Below are positions 47,655 through 59,452 of a stretch of 64,000 nucleotides of DNA, piece by piece. Numbering within the stretch: position 1 is the stretch's first letter; each line of letters starts with the position of its first letter. The stretch is from the NCBI GenBank assembly GCA_020747065.1, contig JAGMVK010000020.1, positions 248,001 through 312,000 of the forward strand, read 5' to 3'. The notes under the pieces are model-generated. The model was not told where the DNA came from. It saw only the letters and a list, made by a program, of their open reading frames with translations, and made no database searches. Made by a program: the position numbers and the translations under genes. The stretch is from Cadophora sp. MPI-SDFR-AT-0126. Lineage: Eukaryota; Ascomycota; Leotiomycetes; Helotiales; Ploettnerulaceae.

Positions 47655-48812
47655 TCATGTCTTTGTCGAGGCTCACAGAGACCTTCGGGGGTTCTGGGGA
47701 TTTAAGTTGACGGTCGTGGCGGCTGAAAACGCTCTAAAAGGGATTCACTATTTGTTCAACAGAGCGGGCTGTTAGAACCCATAGAGATTGCCACGGATAG
47801 ATCTATATACTAATCAGTCGTCATGGACTTTCTCTCTCCGTCTATTCTCCCGCCTTATTTCATCTCATCTCATCTTCTCACCTTGCCCCATCAATCACCT
47901 TCCCCTTCACTCACCTCCCCATCACTCACTCCTCGCATCTACCTAGGGTGGAGTCAGCGATCTCAGCCGCTTCCGCTTCTACCTATCGTCCATCTTCACA
48001 ATGATTCTCGGAATTCCTATCAGGCAATTCATTCTCGGCGTTAGTCCTAAGCTTGCTTGCTATCTATCCTAAGCGACCTCGAACAGGAAAGCGGTGGTGG
48101 ATACATGCAAGGCTGACATCCCACCCACCCCACCTTTAACATCATACTGTACGGAAGCCCGTACTGTACGTACATCGCACAAACGAGCCAATCACACAAG
48201 ACTCGCTTCCAGAGAAATCGCGTTGTGCATGATGTGATACCCGCTCTTCTCGGCATCAGCCTCGCCGGGCTTACCAATGGACACCTTCCTCTCTGAATGG
48301 ACTAGGTGGACACGATATCCTCTGCGGGTTATGATGGAAATATACGAACCATGGGACGAACCATGGGCCGCCGCTTGAGATGAGATCAAGGGAGAGAGCT
48401 GAGTGAGGTGAGCATTGTGAGTGATGAGTGATGGGATGAGGGAGTGCCTGCCACTCATCTGCGGCTGTGCCCCTCACATTCCGAAGGCTTGCTGAAGGCT
48501 TGAGTCTGGACGAAGCTTAGCTATAGCTAGTAGGAGCCATGAGAGCGTGACATCTCTTGACAGTGTGCCACGAGCAAGACAGGGCTTACCTAAGTATGTC
48601 TTACATCTCTACGCCCCAACACAACCAACCGGGACAAGGAAGTTCGCCCGGCCTCGCTTACTTTACTAGCGGATACCAGCGACATATCAACCATCGCATC
48701 TCTCCTTCCAACTTCTTCTCACACACATATTCTTCTTTCTCAAAATTCTATCGCAGTGGTGTGTACTCCATATCAGACTGTTAAATCAGCCTAACTACGA
48801 ACATCCCCGAAC
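47655..48812. other. Intergenic, 1.2 kb
   Basis: Contains CT-rich tracts (about 47825-47945) and the presumed promoter of the cystathionine gamma-synthase-like gene. No gene recognised. Confidence 0.55.
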
Positions 48813-50607
48813 ATGTCGACCAAACTTCAGACACCAGCCCTGGGATCCCTGCCTCCTCATCAACGTCATGCTATCACCATACACATGCCTGGATGGGCGA
48901 GTATGCTCAGACTGATGGATCGGGATCCCGAGTTCATAAAGCAGACGACCAGTTTCTACCCGAGAATTATACCGCAGAAGGATGTCAAGGCTGTGAGTGC
49001 ATTTGTCTCTATTCATTTCTCATTGAGACTAAAATGAGGAGGTCTCATGTTGGGGGAACTTGAATATAAAATTTCTGGTGTTCCAACTTTTGAAGTTCCA
49101 ACTCTCGATATTGATGTTCCTGCTGACCCTCCCACCACAGCTCATCGCCGCCGTCCTCTCAAAATTCGGCAAAGAGGGCCAAAACGTCCTCCTCTTCCCG
49201 GCCCCCGAATCCGTAACCGAATGCGTCAAATACGCAACCTCCCCTGCCCGCGGCGACGACGCTCTTTCCCCTGACGAAATGAATATCAAAGTCATCGACA
49301 TAAATCTTCGTCTCTACGCCGTCTTCTTTCCGCTCCCCAAATCCCCCATCGTCTCGCAATTCTGGATCAATCCCGGCGTGGGGATTTCGACACGTCTCGC
49401 AGAGGAATGCCTCAAGCACCTCGACCTCATGCACGAAGTCACTGGCGATGAGCCGGCACCAGTCGTTCCGGTTTCATCAGCTGATGCAATCCTGCGAGAG
49501 CGTATCGCGACGTTGCTTGAACGTGCACCTGCACCATCGGCTCCGCGAAAATCGCTCATCAAAGCAGAGGATATTTACCTCTTCCAAACAGGCATGGCAT
49601 CCATTTACACCGTGCACCAATTTCTGCTCAGCAATTTCAACGCCACCACCATCCTCTTCGGCTTCGCGTTCCACAGTACGCCGCACATCTTCGAGGATTA
49701 CGGACCGGGGATGGAATTCTTCGGCCTCGGCGACGCGGATGATCTCGTCAAACTGGAAATTTATCTCAAAGAAGAGAAGAAGGAGGGGAGAAAGATCCAA
49801 GCGCTGTGGACTGAATTCCCTGCCAACCCACTTCTCATGACTCCCGATGTCACTAAGTTGCGAGAGCTAGCGACAGAGTACGATTTTGTGCTCATTGTCG
49901 ACGATACCGTTGGCAGTTTCTGTAATGTCGATTTACTCGGCTCGGACGGAGCCGATATCGTCGTCTCCTCGCTGACAAAATCGTTCTCCGGGTACGCGGA
50001 CGTCATGGCTGCGAGTGCGGCGCTGAATCCCTCCTCAGCCAAATATACTGAGCTGAAGGCTCTCTTCAAAGCTAAATACGTGAACCGTTTCTACAGCGCG
50101 GACGCTGAGATCCTGGAGGAAAACAGCAGAGATTACATGGCTCGGTCGGTGACGTACAACACCAATGCCGAGACCTTAGTCAAATATCTCCAATCCCTCG
50201 TCGATGACGACAGGAGCAGCGTCGCGAAGGTCTACTATCCACTCACCTCGCCCACGCTCTCTCACTACAAGGCTCGCATGCGTGCTACCACGCCGGACTT
50301 CACCCCTGGCTACGGCTGTCTCTTTACAGTTGAGTTTAAGACCGTGGAAGCCACGCAAGCGTTTTACAATAACGTTAATGTGCACCACGGTCCGCATTTG
50401 GGTGCACATTTGACCCTTGCATTGCCATATGTGAAGGCGTTGTATGGAAAGCAGTTGGATTGGGCAGCTGAGCGCGATCTGAGGGAGACGCAGATTAGAA
50501 TCTCCGTCGGACTTGAGGAGGCAGATAGTTTGGTGGAAACTTTCAAGGATGCGCTGGTGTTCGCTGATGCGGTGAAGGTGGAAGACAGTGTGTTGTCGGT
50601 TACTTGA
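48813..50607 (+). CDS. Cystathionine gamma-synthase-like PLP enzyme
   Basis: Two exons (48813-48992, 49141-50607) separated by a 148-bp intron encode 548 aa. The N-terminus (LPPHQRHAITIHMPGWASM) is the extension found in fungal cystathionine gamma-synthases. The fold-type-I domain follows: DIYLFQTGMASIYTVH, WTEFPANPLL, IVDDTVGSFCNVDLL, and the Schiff-base lysine in VVSSLTKSFSGYADVM. The last 60 residues (ETQIRISVGLEE) match the C-terminal substrate loop. The reaction joins O-acetylhomoserine or O-succinylhomoserine and cysteine to give cystathionine in methionine synthesis, in the cytosol. A relative with a different thiol substrate cannot be excluded. Confidence 0.85.
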
Positions 50608-51574
50608 GGGCTAGTGTAGGATTAGGATAGATGTTTGGCAAAACAGAAGGAGGTAGAGAGTCGTGCTGAGTATCAGTTAGCTGTTGAGTCGAAGTGAATA
50701 GATCTCATCTCATTTCAACTCAGCTCAACCCAATTCATCTGAAACAAAATAATCAATCAGCTTACCACCCAAGCGAAGCAGACCTGACCTAACGATCCTG
50801 CCCCCGCCCTCACTCACTTATCATTTCTTGTCCTTCCTTTCCTGTCCTTTCCTCACCTTTCCTCCCTCCCATCCAGCCCGGCCCAGACACAACAACAAAG
50901 CCCCCTCACACTCTCCACACCCTCCACACCCTCCACCTCACGCCACCATTCCCAACCTCCCTCTTTCCATCGATCTGCCCTTTTTCATTCGAACAAGCAT
51001 CTCCATTCGTAATGAACACGTGACATCAGTCAGTAATATCCGCATACATGTACGAAGTTCGGCGTATTCAGCTTGCGTTAACAAATCGTGATTGTTTAGT
51101 CCAGATAACTAACGAACGAACGGAGGTAGTGTGAGCCTACAAGTAATCAGCCTCAGCCTCATTACATTACACTAACTTATCAATCCCACCAAGATCCCAT
51201 CGCGCAAAGGGAAAATAAAAGAAAAGAAAAGAAGGAGAATGAGAAGGAGAAGGCTTGTGTGAGCTGGAGGAGGTTTGAGAGTATACATTTCAATAAGAAG
51301 TTTGAAATTGAATGCCAGTGAGGGCATCGAGACCTGACTTGGCTGTGCGTGTGGGCTGTTTGTTGGCTTGGTGGTTGGTGGAGAGAAGTAAGTGCGAGAA
51401 TTTTGTACTGTACTGTTTACTGTGCCTTTCCGTTATGTCGCTTAGGAATAAATGCCCGCCGAGTGAATTGGGTCGGGCACTGTTCTTGAGAGGTTAGGGG
51501 TGTTTTTGAAGCACTTTATTTGTTTCTTATATTTGTAACGTTGAAGATGCACCCTAAATCGAGTATCACGCCGC
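50608..51574. other. Intergenic, 1 kb, skewed composition
   Basis: A pyrimidine-rich stretch (about 50815-50990) includes short CACCCTC repeats; a purine-rich AGAAAAGAAAAG-type stretch lies at about 51215-51255. No gene seen. Confidence 0.55.
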
Positions 51575-53188
51575 TTATATAGGATCAAAACAACCGGGCT
51601 CGTTTCGCACCATCGGTGATCGATAAGGCCTGCCATCTGTAAACTCGAAATCAAGCCACTTTTGTGTCCCAAGTGCCTCGAAAAGCTCCATGACCCCTGT
51701 GCTAGGTCTCCAGTCCCCAACATGCCACTGTACTACCGGAGTCGTCGTCTTCCCGTCGCCGTCGCCGCCACCACCACGGCCAGTAAGATACCGCACACCC
51801 CATTTGTGCACACTGTAAGTGTCGTAGGGCGCATCGCCAGTATACTCTTGTTCTCTGCTCTCTGAGGGCGTCCACCAGACGTGTGCAAACATCTCCGCGT
51901 CCTTCAATCTGGGCATACTGGCCACCGCTGCTGCAAACCGGGCAAGTAAAGCCTCGATCCTCTGTCTGTGTGGCTCCGTGCGGAACAAATCGGGAAGGAA
52001 ATCGAACTCGGAGTCAGCATTTGGAAACTCATCGAATTCCTCGTCAATCTCTTTGTCTGCGGGTATGTCGTGTTCGCGGGGGTAATCCCTTGTCTCGGAG
52101 ATGTGGAAACCGCCTTCTCTCTCGTCCTCGGAGCTGTCGCTGTGCAAAGGATCCTCGCCTCGAGGACCGACAAAGTACCACATTCCATCTGGGCGGAGCG
52201 GGTGGAACTCGATCCGGAGCCACTGCATAGATGACCACTGCTGATCTTCTTCTGGCTCTATAGCAGGAAACAAGTCCTCCGTCACCATAGCAAGTAGGTC
52301 AAGCATCTCGAGCTGTGCAGCCAACTTGCACAGTCCCACGCTCACGGGATCCCTCTCGGCCGGATAGATCAGATCCGGTCGAGCCACACTCTGATCTTCG
52401 ACCGAGATCTGCTCCGGCTCCCAAAAATGCAGCAGCGCGTTCTTCAGACTCGTGGGGATCCGTCTGCCGTGGAGAAACTTCTCCTGCTCGCAAATCGCAT
52501 TGCTAAAGTCATGTCTCGCGTCCCTGAGGGGTCCCTCCCAGGGTCGGGCGTAGTGCTCGCGCACCGGCGTGCTGGGCGAGGCGTACTGCATCGGCCGCTC
52601 CCACATCCACGGGAGCAGGAGTGTGTTGAGGTTCGGTAGGGCAGCGATGCATTGCAGTGGGAGGACTAGTGATAAGGGGCGGGTACCGTACAAGTTGCAG
52701 ACCCCGTTATAGCGTTTTCTGGATTTGATAGATAGTTTGTGGACAAAAGGGAGGAGGGGTAAAGTCTCTGGGTTATGTAGATGGAGTCGCCGAGAGTGGT
52801 ACATGCGATGGTCGCAATCTGGGTAAATGTCAAAGGACTGTGGCGCGATCTCGATCGCCAGCGCGATGCCCTCGGGTGCTATTAACGTAGAGGAATTGGA
52901 ATTGGAAGAATGCGAGTGGGACGAATTGGTAGCAGCATTGGCGGCGAGCTCCAGTTGCGAATACAAGGCGAGGATACGGGACGAGATGTGGGCGCTGACG
53001 TATGCAGTCTCTTGGGCAGTCTCGTAGCATGCCAGCCGGTTCTCTGGAGGGTTTAAGAGGAGTGGTAGTGTGATTTCAATCGGGAGCTTGCCGCCATGTA
53101 GTAGTAAGCCGTCGGATGAGTGAAGCGCCCGGATCTTGGCCTGATTCTCCGCCTGGGCTTCACTTTCATCAAGCACGAGGAAGCCCAT
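51575..53188 (-). CDS. Unknown 537-aa protein, single exon
   Basis: One open frame from ATG 53188 to stop 51575 without introns. It opens MGFLVLDESEAQAENQ, then has HGGKLPIEITLPLLLNPPE, which resembles the helix of an F-box-like domain. Long regions of Leu-rich and Trp-rich sequence follow, then a highly acidic stretch (about residues 345-395), and a Gly-rich loop near residue 475. It looks like the large class of uncharacterised fungal F-box-related proteins; that resemblance is weak and I do not assign a function. No signal peptide or transmembrane segment is seen. Confidence 0.8.
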   Translation of the reverse strand: MGFLVLDESEAQAENQAKIRALHSSDGLLLHGGKLPIEITLPLLLNPPENRLACYETAQETAYVSAHISSRILALYSQLELAANAATNSSHSHSSNSNSSTLIAPEGIALAIEIAPQSFDIYPDCDHRMYHSRRLHLHNPETLPLLPFVHKLSIKSRKRYNGVCNLYGTRPLSLVLPLQCIAALPNLNTLLLPWMWERPMQYASPSTPVREHYARPWEGPLRDARHDFSNAICEQEKFLHGRRIPTSLKNALLHFWEPEQISVEDQSVARPDLIYPAERDPVSVGLCKLAAQLEMLDLLAMVTEDLFPAIEPEEDQQWSSMQWLRIEFHPLRPDGMWYFVGPRGEDPLHSDSSEDEREGGFHISETRDYPREHDIPADKEIDEEFDEFPNADSEFDFLPDLFRTEPHRQRIEALLARFAAAVASMPRLKDAEMFAHVWWTPSESREQEYTGDAPYDTYSVHKWGVRYLTGRGGGGDGDGKTTTPVVQWHVGDWRPSTGVMELFEALGTQKWLDFEFTDGRPYRSPMVRNEPGCFDPI

Positions 53189-53808
53189 GATGATTTATAT
53201 TTACGTGTCAGTGGATTATATGATGGTCGTGTGCGATGGTGGCCTGAAACGAGGACGCATCAGGTTTCCGAGGAAAACCGCCAACGTTCGTGTTACTGCA
53301 GAGTTGGGATATCCGTACGATATAAATATAAATCAAAATTCACCCCACATGCTGTGTGCCTGTTTTGCATTGTGGATTTATGCTAAGCGAGAACGTCTGA
53401 TTTTGCTTGGCACGAAAGAACTATCGCCTGAATTATCCTCGTGGCTTGTTGACCAGGATACCTGATGAAAATAAAGTCTTCGCACTTATCATAATACTGA
53501 AATATTCACATAAGAGAAGCCTCATAGAGTTGAAACGAAGAGTCCAGTAGTTAAAGACTGCGAAGGCATGATTCCTCGTGTATCTATGATCTTTCTCCCC
53601 TGAGCTATACCAGCATAGTTACTCCCACTCCCATCAACTAGCGTATACTCATTCTCATTAGACAGCATGTTTTCCCGTCCGTCGTCCTTCGCGCAGTATC
53701 TTGTTGTCTTCGGGTTCCTCACGTGCAAAACGTTTGTCCGATCTAGCCAAGAGCTTGTCGCGACGCTGGCGCCTCGTAATAAAAGAGATCGGGCATTCAA
53801 CGCCTGAG
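53189..53808. other. Intergenic, 0.6 kb
   Basis: Lies between the start of the unknown gene (minus) and the stop of the amylase gene (minus), so it holds that gene's promoter. No coding pattern. Confidence 0.6.
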
Positions 53809-56404
53809 TTATGCACAGCCTGAAATCCCCAAAGCAGAGGCAGTCGTCGCTCCCAAGCCAACCCAAGCTCTCATTGCATTGATGATAGTCAGATCTCGAT
53901 GGACCCGAGTATAGCCACCAGCTTTCATCGTGTACCCACAGCTCGAAGCCACGAAAGCCTGGTCCTTAGCGATTCCCAGACAACCACTTGCAGGCGAACT
54001 GCCGGTATACAAGCTGCAATCACTAAGGCCGTCCGGGAAGCCATTTCCTCCCGCGTCTGTGAACTGATAGGATGACAGGACGAGTTTAATCTGCCAATCG
54101 GCGTCGGTACGTGAGAAGAGCTGGACTTCGAAGCCTCGGTGTTTGGCAACATCTTTGTCTTTGATCAAGACAGAGCCGTATGATTGCATGTCTCGGGATG
54201 AAGACCCCTGCAAGCTGTCAGTATCCTATGGAGCAAACTGAGGGGCATCGAGAAGCACGTACCGGATTCTGTTGATCGTGATCATCATTCTGTATCGCAA
54301 ACCTGCTAGCAGGGATAATCCAGCTTCCACAAATGGGCATCTCCTTAGGGTAATCCGAGCTCCAAATCTTGATTTGGTTGATCTCAGCTTGTGTGAAACC
54401 TTTCCCACTGAGAATATTGTTGAAGTTCGTGTACCATGAATCAGCTCCACCGTCGCAAGCGAGCACGGAAGCTTCGCCACCGAGAATTATTTCGAGCCAG
54501 GAGATGTAGTCAGCTGGCATGCTGCCTCCCATTTTCTTCTTGATGATTGCAAAGATTGCCGCGATGGAAGAAGGTCCGATGTGCTTCGCAGCATCGAAGC
54601 GAACGCCGCTGAAGCCGATGGAAAGGAGGTCAACGATGTATGTGGCGATTCTGTCTTGCGTATATGGATTTTCAGTGTTCAGATCAGTGAGACCGACGAG
54701 ATAGCCTTTGGTAACTTGGTTCATGTCTGTCCATGAGCTGATACTTCTCTCGCAGTGGAAATCACTTGGACCATATGGCACGGCAGGAAATTCCATGGTT
54801 GGTCGAGTGTTAGTTTGGGGGTTGATCAGATAGGTGTTGCCCGATGTGTAATATGGCGAACCAGCGGTTGCATTGTGCCCGCTGTAGAGAGAGCAGTCTG
54901 AGTTGCGATGATTCTGAACATCAGTCCCTTGTCCAACCATGTGATTTACAACAGCATCGGCGTAGACTCGAACGCCAGCAGCCCGACAGGCCTGGATCAT
55001 ATCCCGGAGTTCAGATCTTGTGCCACTTCGAGAGTGTAATCTGTAGCTAACGGGCTGGTAGACCAGGTACCAGGGGCGAAACTGTTTGTCAGTCTCGTAC
55101 TAGACACTGATTAGTCTCAAACTCATCTGTGAGGGAGATAGGACTTACGTAATTCGAGCCCCATACATGCTCATTCGGTGGCCAGATCTTGACGCCCATG
55201 AAGCCAGCTTTACCCAGAAACGCACACTCCTTACCGACGTCGACCCATGGCCACCCAAACAATTCTACAATGCCTCCCTTCTGACCATTCTGAAATGTGC
55301 TTTGAGCAGCAGTGAGAGGTGTGTTCTGCCAAATAAAATTGATTGGGTCTAAGTTCAAGGTCTTGCCGCTCGATGTGGAAATGGATATTGACAAGGCTCC
55401 AGAGAGACTGGTGTCCACTTGGAAAACATTACTTGAACCTGCAGCACCTCCGCCAAATGAATAGGTTAATGTCTCGCCAGTTCTAGATGCTGCATTAATG
55501 ACTACAGCTGCAGCAGTCCGGGCAGCATTGTATTGGATGTCGGCATATCCAACGAGATCTCGATAAGTGCCAAAACTGGGATCATACCCCCCAGCACCAC
55601 TGGGAGGTGTTTGCCATCGGCGATTCTCAGCTGACGCTGCGAATGAGGACACTCCATCGGATGGGCAACTGTCACCTCCGTTCCAGTTTCCGCAGCCACT
55701 AGGTGCTGTGGCTACAGCTTCGCTTGGAATTGAAGTTGGGATGATTCGCGGTGGGGTACTGGGCGAAACGGCTCCTGTTCCCGGTGGTACGGTTGCAGTC
55801 GTAGAGGAACTTGACGATACTGGCTGACTACTGGATGATAATGTGGAACTCGACGCTACTGTTGAGGATCTGGAAGTCGTCGAAGAGGTGCTCGGTGTCG
55901 CGGAGCTGATTTGGTAATTGACCGAATTTCCAGGATCGTAGTAACTAGAGCTTATATTAATCGAAGCTCCATGGGCGATTGTCATCTTATGACAGCCAAC
56001 TTACGATGTTCCGCTCACATCATACTTGATGTAGAATTGTGTTGCTCCAACAGCAGTTCCAGAGAAGATCCAGGTTTCGTATCCATTCGAGCCGGACACT
56101 GAGTAGCTGGCAGCAATACTCTGGGAATTGCTCCATGTATTGCCGACGGCGTAGATGACCGTCACAACCTTGGCATAGGCAATGTTTTGAATCTGGTAGA
56201 CTTTTGCTTAGCCGCTGCACTGTGTTTGCAGATTCGGACACTTACATTGATAGATCCAGCAAGAACATTCCCAGAGAATGTATAGCTATTCAAAGAAACT
56301 TGAGTAGCTCGTTTCTCAAGAGGTGTTGCAAATGTGATGATTGAAAATGCTGCAAGGAGGAGGAGAAGCTGTTGAATTAGCTTTGATATCCCGAATGAGG
56401 CCAT
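53809..56404 (-). CDS. Secreted CBM21-GH13 alpha-amylase
   Basis: Five exons (56404-56246, 56192-56005, 55944-55149, 55099-54263, 54207-53809) encode 792 aa. The acceptor of exon 3 has an in-frame alternative. After the signal peptide (MASFGISKLIQQLLLLLAAF) comes a family-21 starch-binding module (INIQNIAYAKVVTVIYAV, YETWIFSGTAVGATQFYIKY), then a Ser/Thr/Pro linker. A region of about 130 residues with two Cys and a beta-rich stretch precedes the GH13 barrel. The four GH13 regions are present: YADAVVNH; GVRFDAAKH with the nucleophile Asp; SWLEIILGG with the acid Glu; QNDDHDQQ in place of the usual FVDNHD. Endo-hydrolysis of alpha-1,4 glucan outside the cell is expected. The order, CBM first, differs from the C-terminal CBM20 of many fungal amylases. 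Confidence 0.93.
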
Positions 56405-57632
56405 TTCGTGTCAGGTATAGAGGTTGCTTTTCAACAAAAGTTGAGGAAGAGCCACAGCGTTATATATCGCAGTCTTTGCAGGAGCTCTACAGAAGCAACA
56501 ATGAAGCCATCATCTGCTACGTTGGAGCTAAGAGACTTCTCCGCCCCTCTAGTGAGGACTCATGTCGGTGCTACTCGGCGACAAACGGATGATAGAAACG
56601 ATGATATAGCTTGTTGTCAACGTAACTTGTACTGTGGGGTGGTGTAGGTCATTGGGCTGACGCAAAGAACAGTACACCAAAGGGCAGTCCCGCGGTGGAT
56701 TCAGCAAGAACCTGACCATGGCATGAAGGGGAAGTTATGGCTTTCACTTGGTTCGAGCCAAATCAAGGTTCTCTTGAAGGCACGCCATAGGGTAAGACTA
56801 ATTCATGGAGGAAGTTCTTCCGTCTGTCAAGAACGTCAATCAGAAGCTTAAATGACGGGAAAGCATGGAACAGCCTTCGAGTCGGACCGGGCTTCTCTTG
56901 GCGTGCAAAATATATGATATCCTGCTGATCTATCCTATGTATCTTGAATGTACTCCACCACCGACGAACGACCGAGGCCCCGGACGAAGCACCCCATGGG
57001 GGAAGAGTGCGGGGCACGCAGGAAAGGTCTGGGGAAGTTGTCAGGGATAAAGAACGGATTCTGCTCACTGGGCTGATCCACAACAGCACGATGGTCTTCA
57101 ACTCCCAGGCGTCCCGGCTCTTTTTGTTTACGGCCCTTTCCGGCCCTGCATGAGGTTCATCTTGACTTGGCGAAAGCGTGGAGAGGTGACGAGGGTTTGT
57201 TGCATATGGTCGATCCATGGCCACGAGGTAGAAACCTGTGTGGAAACATCACGCCTATGCAGACGTACTTGTGTGAATCTGCCCTGCACTGTTTTGACTC
57301 CCTTTCCTTGTGATGATGGAGGAGAAAACATAAAGTCATCGAGTCAATGGCGGGGTTAAAAGTACACGTGACGTGTTTAGATCTTCTCCTTTTTTGGGTC
57401 CGCTTATTATGGAGAAGTATGCGATGGCCCAGGCGTTTCTAACTCTCGAAAATCATTGAGGAGGGGTTGTTTTCTGAAGAGCAAGTGACAAGAAGCACAC
57501 GTCACAGTCGGTCGCCATCGAAATTCAACCGAAACCCTTCAGTATGTACATTTTCTATGACTAGCCACAGTCCTGTTCCAGACCTATTGGCATTGAAGTC
57601 CAGAAACAACTATACTACCACCTATTGTAGAC
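56405..57632. other. Intergenic, 1.2 kb
   Basis: Holds the amylase promoter on its left. Open frames on either strand lack support. A CACGTGACGTG sequence near 57365 contains an E-box/CRE-like core but cannot be tied to a gene. Confidence 0.55.
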
Positions 57633-58616
57633 TCATTTTCTCATCCTGGCTCGAAGCTTCATGTACGTCTTTCTTCCTTCCCAGACCAGAACATGCAGAC
57701 TACGCCCTGATGCTTCATCTGGAATCTGATTCGAAGGAAAGCCAAACATCTTGTCCATCTCAGGTCTAACCACTTTTTCAGCGTAAGAACCTGCCGCAGC
57801 AAAGACAAACGTTATCTTCTCAACACCCTCTTGTGACGCCACAATAAGGTGCTGTACAACAGTAACCCAGTTTGCGTCGAATGAATGGTACCATTCACCT
57901 TCTCTACCTGGAACGCCGGAAAGATCTATGGTCAACGTCGTGAAGTGGTTGATAAGTTGAGTCTTATCGGACCGGAAGAATTGCTTCATCAATTCTCGTG
58001 TGGATCCTTCATATACCAGAGTCAAATGTCTGATCTGATTGAGAACTCTAAATGGAATCTTCCTAAACGTGTCATAAGTGCTCTTTCGAACGACGTGGTT
58101 GACTTGTCGGTAAACCTGTAAAAGCTCATGCCGCGTTTCTCTGGTTGTAACCTCAAGTAAAGTGGGTGGACAAATTCCGGGACGCAGGGCGAGAGCATGC
58201 GCATGAATTATATCTCTGACCTCCGTTGGAAGATTGCTTTCAAACAGCAATCCGTGCGAAACGCCAGTTTTGGGGGTACTTTGGGTATTCTCCTGACCCA
58301 TAAGTTCACTAGAGTCTCCAGGCTGAGAAGCAGGAATATCTATCTCCATTTCGCTGGCGTAAGGTATTCCATTTTGTTGGATATGATCTTTGTGTCTTTT
58401 GATTGGAGGAGATTCAGATGATTCCAAGGATGGCTGTCTAGCTCTTTTCATGACCTGGACTGGAGATGCTGTGTGCTGTGTTGCGTTCGTAAGCTGATCA
58501 TTGGTCGAGCTGACAAGTGGTCTCTGCATGTCTCCAATTGACAATGCACTAAATTGCGACATGATGAGAGTGTGGCCAATATTGGCGTTAATCGGATCAG
58601 TGACAGGGCCTGTCAT
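57633..58616 (-). CDS. F-box/2EXR-like protein of unknown function
   Basis: Single exon of 327 aa; a second start (MSQFSALSIG, 58562) is as plausible. Residues 1-115 are Ser/Pro/Gln-rich, with a possible nuclear signal (MKRARQPS...IKRHK). A conserved helix follows near residue 125 (LLFESNLPTEVRDIIHAHAL), of the type in fungal F-box and 2EXR proteins, then TRETRHELLQVYRQVNHV and a beta-alpha region (RHLTLVYEG, LTIDLSGVPG, KITFVFAA). It shares this plan with the gene at 59453-60207, suggesting they are diverged relatives. Function unknown. Confidence 0.82.
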   Translation of the reverse strand: MTGPVTDPINANIGHTLIMSQFSALSIGDMQRPLVSSTNDQLTNATQHTASPVQVMKRARQPSLESSESPPIKRHKDHIQQNGIPYASEMEIDIPASQPGDSSELMGQENTQSTPKTGVSHGLLFESNLPTEVRDIIHAHALALRPGICPPTLLEVTTRETRHELLQVYRQVNHVVRKSTYDTFRKIPFRVLNQIRHLTLVYEGSTRELMKQFFRSDKTQLINHFTTLTIDLSGVPGREGEWYHSFDANWVTVVQHLIVASQEGVEKITFVFAAAGSYAEKVVRPEMDKMFGFPSNQIPDEASGRSLHVLVWEGRKTYMKLRARMRK

Positions 58617-59452
58617 TATGAAAATTTGATGATTATGTTGACCAGTGAATGTCGAAATGTTGGCGTTGACCTTGATGGAGAAAGTAGATGGTTAAATTTG
58701 CATGGGTGCTGAGGTATAAGGGTGATTTGAGGATGAAGAGTAAGGATAGTTCCGGCCTGGAAACGCCCATTGCTTATATCCTCGCACATAGGCCAAATCT
58801 CAATTTTCTAATTTAGTTTATTCCGATATTGACTGCGAATCTTGTTACTTTGTGACTGCTATTTGATTCCCAACTGACAAAGTCGGGAAATTTGTTAGCG
58901 TAGCCAACCGGACCCAGCGTGAATGCTGAGCGTCGCCCATTTAGTCAGCACTAACGATTAGGACATAGACCTCATAACCTGGACTTTACTAGATTGAAAG
59001 GAAAGAAGAAATTTCATGTTGTCGAAAATGGCAATGTGCTATCTTAGGTGTTCCTTGTAATTCTAGACTAACTTAATGTTGCGTTTTGAGCTTGCCCATG
59101 CCCAGTCTAGAACATCAATCCGCGACAATACGTGCTAATTCGCAATGATCTAATTCTTCTCATTTTTCATGCTTTTAAATATTTGTTATTTTTGGAACTC
59201 AAATGTAGTTGCCATGCAATCGTCATTTCGTAACCACAGTGCCTGGGCCGAATGAAGTAAGTTAACTCCAGGTTGGCTTGCTTCGGATTCCCACCTCAAA
59301 ACTCTTTTCTTGGGCATTCAACCGCGCTTGATAATACTGGAGAGAATTACATGACGTGGTTGCATAAAATTATTGATTTCGGAATTCGATTGGCAAGTGC
59401 CATACTCCTAGATCTCTCAGTCGAATTCGAAGAAGATAAAAATGCGAAATAT
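58617..59452. other. Intergenic, 0.8 kb
   Basis: Contains the promoter of the 57633-58616 gene and the 3' end of the next one. The right end overlaps an antisense plus-strand frame that I reject. Confidence 0.55.
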
